From positions 1-64,000 of the forward strand of contig JAKZHN010000047.1 in NCBI GenBank assembly GCA_037179335.1: a stretch of DNA of 64,000 nucleotides. The letters are read 5' to 3'. The notes under the pieces are model-generated. The model searched no databases. It was not told where the DNA came from and was given only the letters and a program-made list of their open reading frames with translations. Shown here one piece after another: positions 11,065 through 22,799 of this stretch. Positions within the stretch are counted from its first letter, which is position 1; every line of letters begins with the position of its first letter. A program made the translations under genes and the position numbers. Source of the stretch: Cyclaneusma minus. Taxonomy: Eukaryota > Ascomycota > Leotiomycetes > Marthamycetales > Marthamycetaceae.

Positions 11065-12075
11065 AAAGTTCCATATGGGCGAGCTTCGGTGCAGAAGCCG
11101 TTGAAGGCTGTAGTAGCTGTTTGAATGGTACATAATTGAAATGGTAGGGCTGCTTTGCACAACTCACCTAACAGAGTTCTTTGCTATTTTCTGTTTCAAT
11201 TCTCCCCGTAGCAATGTTGAAGATTCCCAATGATGGAGCAGTGCAACGGTTTCAGCCGACCCCATATGTCACCGCCCGATACCACAAACCCCAATTCGTG
11301 GTACTAGCTCCGCATTTTGCCCAGAATATAGCGCGCAGGATTTAGGAGCCTCAAAGCATACTGCACCTTATCTGTACTCGTTTCTAATTAGAATGTATAC
11401 TCAGCAATCAGCTGATACGCTCTTGGCTCAGTGGCACGAGAAAAGGGAGTTAGATGATACGGTCAAAAACATCCAGCTTAACTATCAGATGAATCTCTCC
11501 TCGTCTGAGTTGTTCCGAACAACCCGAACAATTCCAGATAATTTCTGGTATTCCACGGGAATCGAGAGGTTCCAAAAGACTCCGGATATTCTCAATAACG
11601 GAATTGTTTTTGATACTCGGGAACTACCAGCCGTATTCAGACTATTTTCGTCCCGCTGTATTTAATAATACAGCGGTAGGTAGCCAAACACACCATGTCG
11701 ACTAGAAATGCGACCTAGAGATGTCAACTAAAGCGATCAGCCTAAAGATACCAAAGCAAGCACCAAACCCAGGAAAGGAATCGCGCCGACATCCGGATGA
11801 CTGAGGGAAACGAAAGACGGAAGCGGGCGAGAGAATCATAAACGTATTCGATGTCTGATAGCTCAGCTGGAAGTCGAGAACAGTGCCCATGGCTGTGATG
11901 ATTTGCTGCAAGCTGGCAGATGAAGATGGAACACCGCAAGCACTCTTTCGGCCACTCCCCGAGGCAGTAGTCCACCAAAGAAAACAGAGACAAGACAGAA
12001 ATCAAAAACAAAATATGGATTACTCACTGCATCATGACATGATCAAGACCCCAACATCCCCCAAAACCCTCATCA
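11065..12075. other. Intergenic, nothing supported
   Basis: About 1 kb between convergent genes. A 90-codon open frame at 11393-11665 has no family signature and no splice partners, so I do not call it. Confidence 0.5.
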
Positions 12076-13415
12076 TTACTGCGCCTCAAGAAAACACAGC
12101 AAAACAGCATTCATCACACTCGACCCCACCAAGATCCCATTATGCCCACCCCAATTCACAATCTCCTCAACGACAGTCGTCTCCGCACTCTTCCACACAC
12201 TCGTAAACCCCCCATTTCCCGTCTCTACCGTACTCCTCGCCTTCATCTTCTGCACCAGTTCCGCATCCATTCCCGCCTCAGTAGTAGCATTCGCAGCAGC
12301 TAGAAACAACTGATCTGCATGATGCCACGGAATCTCCCAGTCGTTTTTGGAATGCAGGATATGGATTCTCGTTTGCTTGTTCATTCGGACAGCATGTGCG
12401 AGTCTTTCGGCAGAAGGCCACGTATCGACTATTTTGGCTGTAGGCCATAGCAGAATGCCAGCAGACAAGAAGCCACCGATGGAGTAGGTGGGTGAGATGG
12501 TGAGGAGACTCTGCATGTCTGAGAAGCCGGAGACGAGGACTGTGCCGGCGAAAACGGTCTGCGATGAGGAGAAATGAGCTAGTACGGCTGCAGCTACGCC
12601 GGTCCCGAGTGAGTGGCCCATTAGTACGATTTTTGATGGGGGAATGCCGTTCTTGATTGCTAGATTGACTGTTGCTATGCCGTCTTCGATGAGGCTTTGT
12701 TCTGTCGGGATCGAGGAGCCTGATGACTTGCCGAATCCGCGGTAGTCGATGGCCCATACGAAAGTCTTTGATGTTCCGAGAAGTCGGTACAATTCTGGTC
12801 GATAACCTTGGGCGACTGTTCCTGCATTTCCGTGGAAAGAGATGACGAGTCTAGTGTCGGGGTCTTTGAGCAGTGCATTGAATGAAGGCTCGATTGTGAT
12901 ATCGCTCGCCTCGGAGGGAGACAGGCCGAGGGATTGTTGAAAGCCAGGTTGTGCATAGAGGTCGAGTGGCGTTATTTGCCATGCATACAAGAACTCATCA
13001 TTATTGATGGGTACTGGGAAGGGCGTGACTTGGTTCGCTGTATTTTGTTAGTCGTTTACATATGACAGATACGAATGTGTACTTTCAACCCGTAACGGTG
13101 ACTGGGAACGGTAAGAGCCATTTTCGTCGATTGGAAAATGCACGTCCTGCATGTGAGCAGGAAGCTGAAAGATCTCAGAACTTACGAGCGAAGCCTGACT
13201 GAATTGGATCATTTGGATCGAGCCAGAAATATGGCGAGCGGATGCGGTGAGCATAGATGGCACTGGCTTTCATGTGAGATCGAAGCAGGTACTCATGGTA
13301 GGGATGCAGCTTACAAGCGCTGAATAGAGGGAAAGACTTCAAAGCTGGCCCGGATGACAGCGTAGACAGCAACAAGTCCCGCGATCCATGTGGCTCGGGG
13401 CGACAGGCCTAGCAT
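12076..13415 (-). CDS. ABHD12-like alpha/beta hydrolase
   Basis: Three exons (13315-13415, 13186-13262, 12076-13037) give 379 aa. The N-terminus is a probable membrane anchor (TWIAGLVAVYAVI). The N-terminal region IYAHRIRSPYFWLDPNDP, followed by NQVTPF, matches the ABHD12/serine-hydrolase layout. Catalytic elements visible are the oxyanion region ISFHGNAGTVAQGYRP, the nucleophile elbow GHSLG, an acid in ILHSKNDWEIP and the histidine in NWGGHNGIL. The family hydrolyses lysophospholipids or monoacylglycerols at membranes; the exact substrate here is unknown. The Met at 13415 is chosen because it directly precedes the anchor. It faces away from the SWC3-like gene. Confidence 0.85.
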
Positions 13416-14273
13416 AACTGGTATGTGATGAGAAGCGCTGCTCAAGTCGAGTCCACGAATCCTGACAGGTTTGTCAGCTCCTTGCTTCAAGACATCAAGT
13501 CCGGGACGAAATAAGATATGAGAGATGAGACTGGTTTGTGTGGATGAGAAGCATATGCTGCAACTGCACTTGAGTAATATTATGGAGGGACATCTCATTC
13601 TTGCGAGGCCCCGGCCATGGCGTAGAGTAGCAGACGGACGGAATAGGTCCTTCACTTTCCTAAGGCAGGATATCATACCGTTGCATCAAGAAGGGAGCTA
13701 TTGAGTATCGAGGTGGATCGGGTAGGGCTTGCTCGTGTCGATGGAGATGAGATAGCCGCTTGCAGGAAAGAGAGTTGGAGAGAACATGAAGATAAGCAGA
13801 CGAAGGAAGGAAAAGTGTCTCGTTTGGGGAGCACGTGCAATGAGTTTGGGAGCAGAAGCAAGAAGGAAAACGCTCACTATTGAGCCAAACGGGAAAGAAA
13901 GAAATTCTGCTTGAGATAATTGACCGTGAACATGAATGATATCTTCGCGATATCAATGTCAAACCTCAGGTGGTGAGGAAGAAGACCGAAGGCGGCTCGG
14001 CGGAGCAAAGTGGGCAGGCGCCGCCTTTTCTTGCTTAGTCATCGCCATCCTCACTTCAACATCTCGGACAACGACCTCATCACAAGCGCGGCCAACCTCA
14101 CTCGCACTCCCACACTTTGTGCTGCGGCTCTGCCAGAAAGCCTCATGCGACAGAGAGGCCTCTCCCAGGTGTCCTGAGCGGCGCATGAGGCCATTCCCCC
14201 AAAACTCGCCCCTTCCGCCGACCCGCGCGTGTCAATTCAATTCGCGATCCTCACCAACCTCCCACTCAACACC
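13416..14273. other. Divergent intergenic region
   Basis: About 860 bp between the ABHD12-like and SWC3-like starts. A long frame runs through it into the downstream gene, but its codon use is poor, with Arg/Ser/Pro-rich filler, and the real start is at 14274. Probably two promoters and leaders. Confidence 0.5.
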
Positions 14274-16275
14274 ATGGAGGGTAAGAGAGGAACCAAGCGC
14301 TCATCGCGTGCCTCGTCGCGTTTGGAGCCTCCATCGAAGAAACGAACTGTCACTCCGTCCGACAAGGCCTCATCACCGGCCGCCACGCCAGTTCCCACCG
14401 CTCCCGCTGCTCCGTCCCCCTCCGCCGAAGATGCTCTGCCACGCTCCATTTCTGCCGGAAAGCCGCTGCCGACTGTGGCCCAGGTGCAGCCGGATGATCT
14501 GTCGTCCAAGGACTACCAGAGCGTCGAAGAGAGGTAAGTTGTCGCCTTTTCTGCAATGTGCCATGATGTTGAAGACTGACACAATCCTTGGCAGTGGTGT
14601 GCTCGCCGAATCCCTCCGAAGATCCAAGCAACGCCTCCTACATGAAGGTGTCTTTGAGAAATACTGGACGAAGCCCTCTCGGAAGAAGGGCCAGCCCGAA
14701 ACCCCCAATAATCCGCCCAAGGAGTCTATGACGAAGTTGGGAGCGTGTACAATCACGATTGAGCCTCATATCTTCGAAGCGACCATGTTCGTTATCAAAG
14801 ATACGCCTTCACAACATCCTCAAATTCCCCCTCCACAGCCAATGTACCGGCCCATCATACAATATGGTCCGCCGGGTGGGGTACACATGCCGCCTCCTCC
14901 ACCAACACCACAGCCCCCGAAACAAGCTCTCCCGAAGCCAGCTCCTCCTCCACAAGCTTCTCCACAAGCCGCGCCTGCATCCATTTCTCCAGCCCCGCCC
15001 AAGCCGGCCCAGAGTCCGACCCCAGCACAATCCAATCCCACTGCCACACCACCAGTACCGCAGACGAATGTCGCCCCTGCTACCAGGCCACCTGTTCCTC
15101 CTACGCAGAACCCGGCCCCAGCAGCAAATGGACCAAACATTCCACCCGGACCAGGAGTGCCACCTGCCGCACATCCACCGCAGCCACCACCTCCAGCACA
15201 ACCTGCTCCGTTTGTGTCTGCTCCAGTGCCTGCACCGCCTCCCCCAACCACCAAGACTGCTGACCCCGTTATCCAAATGCTCGCTGAACGAGCTGCTACA
15301 GATCCAGAGTTGAAGTCACTCATGAGAGTTGTCGCTGATGGCGAAGCGAACAATGATCAATTGAGAAGATTCCAAGTTCAAATCGATGAACTGACTGCTC
15401 TTGCTGCAGCCCGCAGGACCGCAGGAAACTGTAGCGGACAGCCCACTCCTCGTCCTACACCCCCTCCCGCACCTTCTGCCCAGGCCGTTCAGACTTCTCA
15501 GCCTTTTGCAGCTCAACCACCTCTTGGTCAACGCCCAATGCCAGCTCCAGTAGCGAATGCTCCGGCGGCGAATCCTCCGCCACCGGCCTCTCCTGCTCCG
15601 GCTGCTGCGCCCGTTGCCCCTCCAAAACCTCCCACCCCGGTCCAGGCCGCTCCCCCAAAACCTCCAACCCCCAAGGCAGCACCACCTCCTCAGCCACAAG
15701 CCCTTCGTTCCAAAGGACCCGTGGCCCCTCCCAAATCAGACATTGCCGGTGTCTGTTTCGAATTCACCGGCGGCTCCGGCGACCGATTTTTATTCCCCAA
15801 GTTCAGTATACTAGAATTTCTTCCCGATGGCCAGCAGGTAGTTGCATCATTCTTGATCGTCCGAAAGGGCAGCAGTGGCGACTCGTTACGCTACGATCCA
15901 GACCTCGACTACTACCAGCCTGTCACCGTGCGGATCCTCGCACATTCTCCTCGTCTGCTTGACACGCTTGCGAAAGTTGTCGCGCCGCCTGAGAAAGTGC
16001 GCGAATATATGAATGATATTATGGACCATATGACGCGAGCAGAGTATGTGTTGCTTGCGATGAGACTTCCCAGGGAGTCGGAGAAGTCGGAACAGGCTAA
16101 GGGGGAGGAAGAGAGTGAGAAGGAGAAGGAGAAGCAGAATGCACCGGTGGGTGATGGTCAGGTGTTGTGGACTGCTAAGGCGGAGGTGCCGAAGGGGGGT
16201 GGGAAGGTGGGTGAGATGGGTGGGGTGCAGGATGAGGGGGTAAGGGAGAGGGAGTTTTTGCAGAGTGTTAGCTAG
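14274..16275 (+). CDS. SWC3: SWR1-complex protein 3 (Swc3)-domain protein
   Basis: Two exons (14274-14533, 14595-16275) across a 61-bp intron give 646 aa. The start MEGKRGTKRSSRASS opens a basic Ser/Pro-rich tail. The conserved domain begins at the splice (SGVLAESLRRSKQRLLHEG, VFEKYWTKPSRKKG) and continues with NPPKESMTKLGACTITIEPH, the pattern of fungal Swc3-like subunits of the SWR1 chromatin remodeller that deposits histone H2A.Z. A long Pro/Ala-rich, poorly structured section (about residues 180-480) follows, then a second conserved block (GVCFEFTGGSGDRFLFPKFS and RAEYVLLAMRLPRE). The end is acidic and Gly-rich. Naming rests on memory of the family, not a search. The role is nuclear. Confidence 0.75.
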
Positions 16276-17521
16276 GTGAGTGGTCAGGTGGAGGGGCTGG
16301 AGAAGCTAGATTGATATGATATAATGTGCGTTCTTGGTATCGATGAGATTGATTTTTTGGAGATGGGGGTGGAGATGGGGGTTGGTGTGGGATTCTTACT
16401 CTGGTATGAAAATTGGTGCTTGACATGCGGCGCGAGATGGCTGGTTCGAGATGCTAAGTGCAAAAGGTCTTGATGCACAATTCACCCACTTTGGCCCACG
16501 CACACACACCCTAGGAGGTTTTTTCCGGCGCTGAGGAATCAATGCATGGTGTTGGCTGGTGGAAGGGACACTGTCCCGGCAAAAAGAAAAAGATGGCGTT
16601 GACGATCGTTCATGATGTGGAGTTGCATGGCTTGTCACAGAGAGTATCATCAGAGTGTATGATTACAAAATTGCATGGCTTGTGATGGAGAGCAGGGAAT
16701 GAAGTTGTTGGAGTTCCTGAGATGTCTTCATCGACTCGCGGAGAGAAGGGGCTGTGAAATGCTGCGATGATGTCTCCTTGCCGGGTTTGCCATATTTACC
16801 TCCGTCCATCTCCGTCCAACTGGATCGTGCTTCGGTCTCCTTTCCCTCTTTGTCGATACAGGTCATCGTCGTGCTTTACTCGAGTCTTCTTTGACTTGAG
16901 TTCCATGATAAAGAACTTCACGTTGTTTGCCTGGTCTGAAATTCGAAATCACATCGAACATCCTGATGACTTTCAACCTGATGACTGGCATATTCAACGA
17001 GTGCTTGCAATGGGGTTACGAGGCGCTGCTCAAGATAGTGCATCACTCTCAAGATCACCTTCATGGGGGCCAGCCCAGTTTCGGCTTCAACTTTTCCAAC
17101 GTCCAAGACTTATCAAATTCCAGATTCTTGAGTCTTAATCCTCGTCGATGGTCAAACCGCCCATGGGGTTCTAATCTATATATGCGATCCTTCTCGCTCC
17201 CGGGGTCTTACGTGTGGAAATTGGAAAATCAGACGTCGTCTTCTCATTGGGCCGCAGTCCGCCCCCACGAAGGATGCGAGAAACATTCTGCGTAAGATCA
17301 GAATCCGCCAAGCACGATTTCATTTGTTCAAGCAACGACTGAGCCTCATGATCCAGTGCTTACGACTCTGACTCTAGTAAGCCGCGAGTCGAGATGTTCT
17401 TGCAAACACCATGTCTCCGCTTCACAAGACTTCATTTCTCTTGTCACAACCTCTAATTGACGGCTCTGATTCTCACGTTCCACGACTTACGAAGTAGTGA
17501 CATGACTCCAGGCAGCATTCT
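16276..17521. other. Intergenic, nothing recognised
   Basis: About 1.25 kb. A G-rich stretch (about 16345-16400) with GGAGATGGGGG units lies just after the SWC3-like stop. The remainder has no coding signal that I can support. Confidence 0.55.
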
Positions 17522-18972
17522 ATGCTGTCCGTTATCAAAATGGCCGAAACTGAAGACAAGGGATCAATTATTGTCGGTCTATGCATCGCCATGATAACCG
17601 TCCCAATCATTGCCTCTGCTCTCCGTCTCTGGTCACGCTGGGTCAACAAGTCAACTTTCTCAATAAATCATAGACTCCTATGGTGGGACGACTGGTTTGC
17701 ATTCACATCTCTAGTAAGTTGGACTCTCGAAAACCATCATCTCAAAGTACCACCAATCTCAAAGACCAGGACAGAGCAGAAAGACCACAGGAGCTGACAT
17801 TTCAACTAACAATCTACGCCCAGGCAATCTCCGTCGCAGAAAGCAGCTCAATAATCTACGCAACCACCCAAGGCTTCGGCAAACACGTCTGGCAAATGTC
17901 CTCGTCCCAGTCCACCCGGGTATTCCTCATAATCTGGATCTCCTACCCCCTATTCACCCTCTCGCTAGCACTAGCCAAACAATCAGCACTCTGCTTCTAC
18001 ATCCGCGTCTTCGATCTCACAGCCCACCCCCATTTCCGCCTTGCTATATGGATCGTATCTGCGCTGAATGCAGCATGGGTAGTTGCATATTTCTTCGTGT
18101 CGGTGTTTCAATGCAGTCCGATAGCAAAGGCTTGGGAGATGGGGATTGATGGGAGTTGTATTGATAATTATGTCTTGGGGGAGAGTAGTGCGGCGACGAG
18201 TGTGGCTATTGATATGGCGATTGTGGTGCTGCCGTTGCCGATGCTTTGGGGGTTACGACTCAAGACGAGCAAGAAGCTGCTGGTTGGTGGGGCGTTTGTG
18301 AGTGGATACTGGTAAGTGAGAGAGAAAGAAGTCCGCAGAATGTGAAGAATGCTGATGGTGATGTAGTGTTGTGGCTATTTCCATAGGTCGACTGATTACG
18401 CTCACCCGAAATGAAGGAACAGAGGATTCATGTACGTACCTTTTCGTTTCTCATGATTTTAGCTTTGCTTCTTGTTCGTTCAGCTGGACGAAAAGATCTC
18501 ACATGATGCTCTCTTCAAAGCTTTACACTCCTGTTTTCTACACAACATCTGATATACACCTTACTAAACATCACCAGACAACGTCATCGTCCCAATGGGC
18601 TGGTTGATAGTCGAAGTTCCACTCACCCTGCTCAGCGTCTCCCTTCCTAGCATTTTTGCCTTATACACACGCGCACAACGCTATGGCCTTTCAGCTCTCC
18701 TCACATCTCGCAACGAAGCAGCTTTTCGCAACATGGAGAAACAAGTGTCAGCTGCCGCGATTACACGACGGAGCTCTGGTGATACTGAGGCGCTGGATGA
18801 GTATGGCATGCCATGGAATGACATGGTAGTTGATTCCCATCATGCTATTACGGGAGTAGTTGCTATGGAGGGCCTGCCATGTCGAAATACCGTAGATGGA
18901 GGGAGTATGGAGAACCTGTGGCGAGGAATTCGTGTCCAGAGACATTTCGAGATAGAAGTAAACAGCGAATGA
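17522..18972 (+). CDS. Fungal rhodopsin-domain (Pth11-like) integral membrane protein
   Basis: Four exons (17522-17713, 17824-18311, 18367-18431, 18578-18972) give 379 aa; starting at the second Met (17540, MAETEDKG) would give 373. Seven hydrophobic segments are visible, among them IIVGLCIAMITVPIIASALR, SYPLFTLSLALAKQSALCFY and AIDMAIVVLPLPMLWGL. Family marks are WWDDWFAF in helix 2, ALAKQSALCFYIRVF in helix 3, and the VLPLP..W.L.....K stretch. The hydrophilic tail after about residue 285 is likely cytosolic. It is a second member of the same family as the gene at 6596, but the sequences are clearly not recent duplicates. Ligand and pathway are unknown. Confidence 0.82.
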
Positions 18973-19846
18973 GTGGAAGCCGAAGTGTTGAGAGAGAGCA
19001 ACTCGATTGAGAAAAGTGAATAACCAGAAAAGAATGGAGGCAGCCAACAACCATTACTTTGGAGTGCCGGGTTCTGGGAGAGTTATCACGGACGGCCAAA
19101 GGCTCACCGAATCCCCGCGATCCTTTTCAGCAACGGCGAGGGTGATGGCACTCCCTTATTATAAATTCAAGGACCATGCTTACCTCTCTATCCGATGTAT
19201 CAATCTCACTCGTAGTACCTGATGCGAAGCAAGTTCAAAAAACTCTGACTCTGGATCGAGCATTTGGAGGTGCTCCAGGGAGCAACGAGATGACCATATT
19301 TCATTGATATTTTTAGAATTCCGCCTGCGATAAACGATCTAGATCAGCCACGTGTATATGTCAGAGACCACTTTTCCCTGTTTTTTTTTTTCGAGAGGGT
19401 CGGGGTTCGAGAATCCTCACCAGCCGTGGCTTGCTCAAGGTCAAGAAGAAAGGCAGAACGTCCGCGAAAGAGAAAGACACCGAGGAGCGCAAGCGTATCC
19501 TCCAGACCCACAGAAACACGCCTGGACCAACAGCAAAAACACGTATGCTAGGACCCGCGTGATTTCTCAGGATTGTAATCGAATTTCTATAATAAGTCTT
19601 CCGCCTTTGGGCCCGAACCTCGTCTGCCAGCTATTTGATGGGCAAGATTATTGTACCGACTGTAACTTTAAACCACGAGAGTTTTCTATTCGATTGTGTA
19701 TCCTCCTCTGGTCACTCTTCTCAATATTGCTAACAGCATTCACAAATATCAAAGGCAAGGTTATTTCGGACAAATATGCTGCTTTTTCACGTACCAGTAC
19801 TACAAGAGGCTGGTTGAATCCGACGACGATAACGATTTGATTATAA

Positions 19847-20116
19847 AGGCCAATATCCCAAACCTCGATCGTAAAACCGTCCGCAATTTCTATTCCCGAT
19901 ATATCAAATGCGATCATCGATCCAGTCAAGCTCAAGGCAAGGCTTGAAGCAATCACCGACTGTGCCGACAAATGGCCAGGCGGCGGACCAAATGCATATC
20001 CCATGGCAGGCGAGCTCTGGAAATATCCCCTCCACGAGAAATCCGATGGCCGCCACTGCCATGGCGTCTACAACCTCGACGATAAGAAAAATGTCCTCTC
20101 TGTTTTGTCGCAATGA
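19847..20116 (+). pseudogene. Possible exon or relic of an unrecognised protein
   Basis: An open frame of 89 codons with coding-like composition lies between a TAA at 19844 and a TGA at 20114-20116. It contains KLKARLEAITDCADKWPGGG, then YPMAGELW and GVYNLDDKKNVLS. It has no start codon at its left end, so it would need an upstream exon that I could not find. The N-x-YP...W-x-YPL spacing faintly recalls small secreted RNase-like folds, but this is too weak to name. It may be a fragment. Confidence 0.25.
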
Positions 20117-20639
20117 GTCACAATGTGTAACAAACTCGATCTCAATGTCGATAAAGTACAGAATCAGCCCATGGCTGAATATTCGAAATTATGCGCACTC
20201 CGAATCACCATTGACAGAAAAAAACGACCCCGATTTTTATACTCAGCCTAAAGGACAAAAAAACCGTTTTATCTGTCCTATTATAAAGTAAAGCAAACGG
20301 CACATCACAAGCCGTGCGCCAAATGTTCCGTGCAGAAAAAAGGGTCGGCAACGCACTACACAAAGTGTGTCGTCGCCCTTAAAAATATCCAAGAGGCCGG
20401 TGATTTCAAGGGGAAGAACGACATCCTCAACCTGACTGATCCTAGAGCTGGCGAGTCTGATTGCATGAATGAATTGGTTCAGGTTGTTGTTAGACCTGGC
20501 CAAGTCATCCTTGGATTGTTGGTATGCGGACGCCAGGCGCATAACAAGAGAAAGACCATGGCGCCAGCGAGGACAGGCCAAAGTCCTTTGCGAACATAGC
20601 CCCTCGTTGTGTTCAGATGAGATGCGAGCGTATTTCACC

Positions 20640-20760
20640 CACACCGCCACGACAAGAATCGAACCCAACGCTAGCGTGGAAGAAGGTTCAAGAGAAAGTT
20701 TACAAAAGAGGGGTTGCGATCAACGCCACCTCTGTTACCGCTGCGCTAAAGCGCCCTTGC
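20640..20760 (-). repeat. tRNA-derived (SINE-like) Pol III promoter relic
   Basis: Reading the minus strand, an A-box-like TAGCGCAGCGGTAAC (20734-20748) is followed about 80 bp later by a B-box-like GGGTTCGATTC (20656-20666). Around them an AGAGG/CCTCT anticodon-like stem can be drawn, but the T-stem pairs only through wobbles and no normal acceptor stem closes. So it is not a functional tRNA; it is more likely an old tRNA-derived short element. Confidence 0.4.
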
Positions 20761-21188
20761 AGGCTCTGCTGCTATTTGCATCTATAACTCTCTCTCAGAC
20801 ATCAGACATTGGATATTGGACATTGGACGACATCGGGGTTAAGGAGCGGGTGAAGGAGAGAGACATAACTCATTTGGATGACCACAAAAATTGGAGAGCT
20901 TCGAGACTCGGATGATTTAAATCGCAATTCACAGATGCCATATCAGCTATCAGCCCTCACTCGATAATGGAGTCGCGATACTCTCTGCTGTCTCTTTGTC
21001 TAAGGAAACTAGAACATCGACATTCACAACAGCCAGCAGTTTCAAACTGTCTCCAAGTCACTCGATACGTTTTGTGCATACATCCAATATCAGGATTCTG
21101 AACACAGTAATAGTCTCTCCGATTTCCCAATTCCTATATATACAACATCTCCCCAAGCTCCTTTCCACAAACATCCACTTACATCCAT

Positions 21189-22799
21189 CTAGTTAAACTT
21201 AAACCCCGGATACTTAACAAAATTCCCATGCAAATTCAACGCCGAATTAACCGGATAATACGTCTTCCCCGCCGGCAGCAACACCCTCGGCAAGCCCTTC
21301 CAATTCTTCAAATAGCACTCCCGCGAATTCGGCAAAAACGACACTCCATCGCACGTCCCACTCGTCGACGCTTGCCAAGTCGACCAACTCTTTGGGTTTT
21401 TGGCATCGCAGAGCTCGATGCAGGCGCTAAGAGAGGTGATGCCCGTGATGTGGCCGAAATCCCAGCCGGGGTAGTCGTCGTTGCAGCCGACAGCATACAC
21501 GGCGCCGGCGGGGGTGGTGACGTTCTTGTTGTCGTAGGAGGGGCAGAGGAAGGCGGCGGAGGCGCCGATGGGCATGGGGATTGCTGATGAGGAAGTTGAC
21601 GAAGATTTCGCAGATGTGACGGCTTTGACGTTGGAAGTAGTCTTGGAAAATACGGATGATGCGTAGGAAGAAGCGGATGCTGAGTCGCCGGCTGCTGTTG
21701 CTGTGGATGTGACAGAGGTTGTCACTGTGCCGGTTCCACCTGTCGCTTTCAAAACAGTCTGGCTGGCAGTTTTCGCAGCGCTGGCCTGAGATTTGGCAGA
21801 TCCTGAAAGCTCATTCTCCCAGTCGGGGTCCTGGATCGCGTTGATAGACTGCCATTTACCGGATTGATCCGTGTAGTTGTAGGCGTATGCCGGGTACGTG
21901 TTTTGGATCTTGATCGACTTGACATACATGGTGTATGGACCTCCATTAAGATCAGTATAGCCACCAGCCCATTCGAGCGTTCCACCGACCTCATCTGGAT
22001 CTCCTCCATCCCAGAGTCCGATCTGGATCTTCGCAGGTGTCTGTGGGAATTGATGAGTTGTTGTGTCGGCGTTGGCAGCGAGCAGTGTGCGAACGACTTT
22101 GCCGTCAATCAACCATTGAACTTGTGTTGGCGTCCAATCGATCGTGTATGTGTGCCAGGTAGTCTGCGGCTCCGTAACTGCAATGTACATGCCACGGTCA
22201 TAATTACCGGTGATGCCCTTGCCGAAGTAGTTGTTCTCGACGTTTCCAGTACCCTTCATGTTGTAGTTGTTGCCAGACCATTCCCAATCGAGTTCATCAA
22301 AGTCATCGGACATGAGGACTGGAGAACAGACAAGTCAGCATTTCTACTCAATTCAAGTCTAATGGGTTCAGATGTGACTTACCGACACTCGAGATGATAG
22401 CAATTCCCGGAGCAGCTTTCACAAGAACATCAACGCGTCCGAAGAACATGTAAAAGTCGGTCCATAGCTGAGGAGCATCTCCTCGCTTGTTGAATGTAAA
22501 CTCGGCACCATCCGCGCCGTATGTCACAGTCTCGTAGTTTGCGATAGTCCAGTTTTCAGGCACGTCCGTCTGAGTTGAGAAATCAAGCTCGTAAGTGCTT
22601 TGTGGGAGTCCGTTGCTGGGAGTACAGGCGCCAGTCGCTATGAGATGTCAGCAATGCCCAAGCTGTGTTTTTGGTGTTTGTCAAAGAACTTACCGTTTTT
22701 GATGGGGTTACATGGCCAGTATTGTCCGTCAGACCTCTGGGCTTGCGAGAGTCCGAGGAAAGAGACGGCGACGAAGCCGCAAGCTAATGTGTGCCACAT
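21189..22799 (-). CDS. Crh-type GH16 cell-wall transglycosylase with cysteine-rich C-terminal domain
   Basis: Three exons (22694-22799, 22383-22637, 21189-22318) give 496 aa. The N-terminus is a signal peptide (MWHTLACGFVAVSFLGLSQA). The GH16 catalytic motif DELDWEW is present with both acidic residues, followed by the Crh-typical HTYTIDWTPTQVQWLIDG and PAKIQIGLWDGGD. These enzymes link chitin to beta-glucan in the wall. After a Ser/Thr/Ala-rich linker (about residues 305-375) comes a cysteine-rich module with CPSYDNKNV, GCNDDY, CIELCDA, TCDGVSF and CYLKNW, which looks like a PAN/apple-type domain. Many Crh proteins instead end in a GPI signal; none is obvious here, so this one is probably secreted or held by the extra domain. 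The assignment of that domain is inference. Confidence 0.88.

Larger units (their letters stand above)
18973..21188. other. Gene-poor region with a SINE-like relic and a possible exon
   Basis: About 2.2 kb. It contains a possible coding exon at 19847-20116 and a tRNA-derived element on the minus strand at about 20640-20760, both listed separately. The remainder shows no supported gene. Confidence 0.5.

Noticed and set aside
11393..11665. 90-codon open frame after the first P450
   Set aside because: No family resemblance, no splice partners and no promoter hint.
13936..14273. Long upstream extension of the SWC3-like frame
   Set aside because: The stretch has filler-like composition. The conserved protein starts at 14274 and needs a splice that the extension would break.
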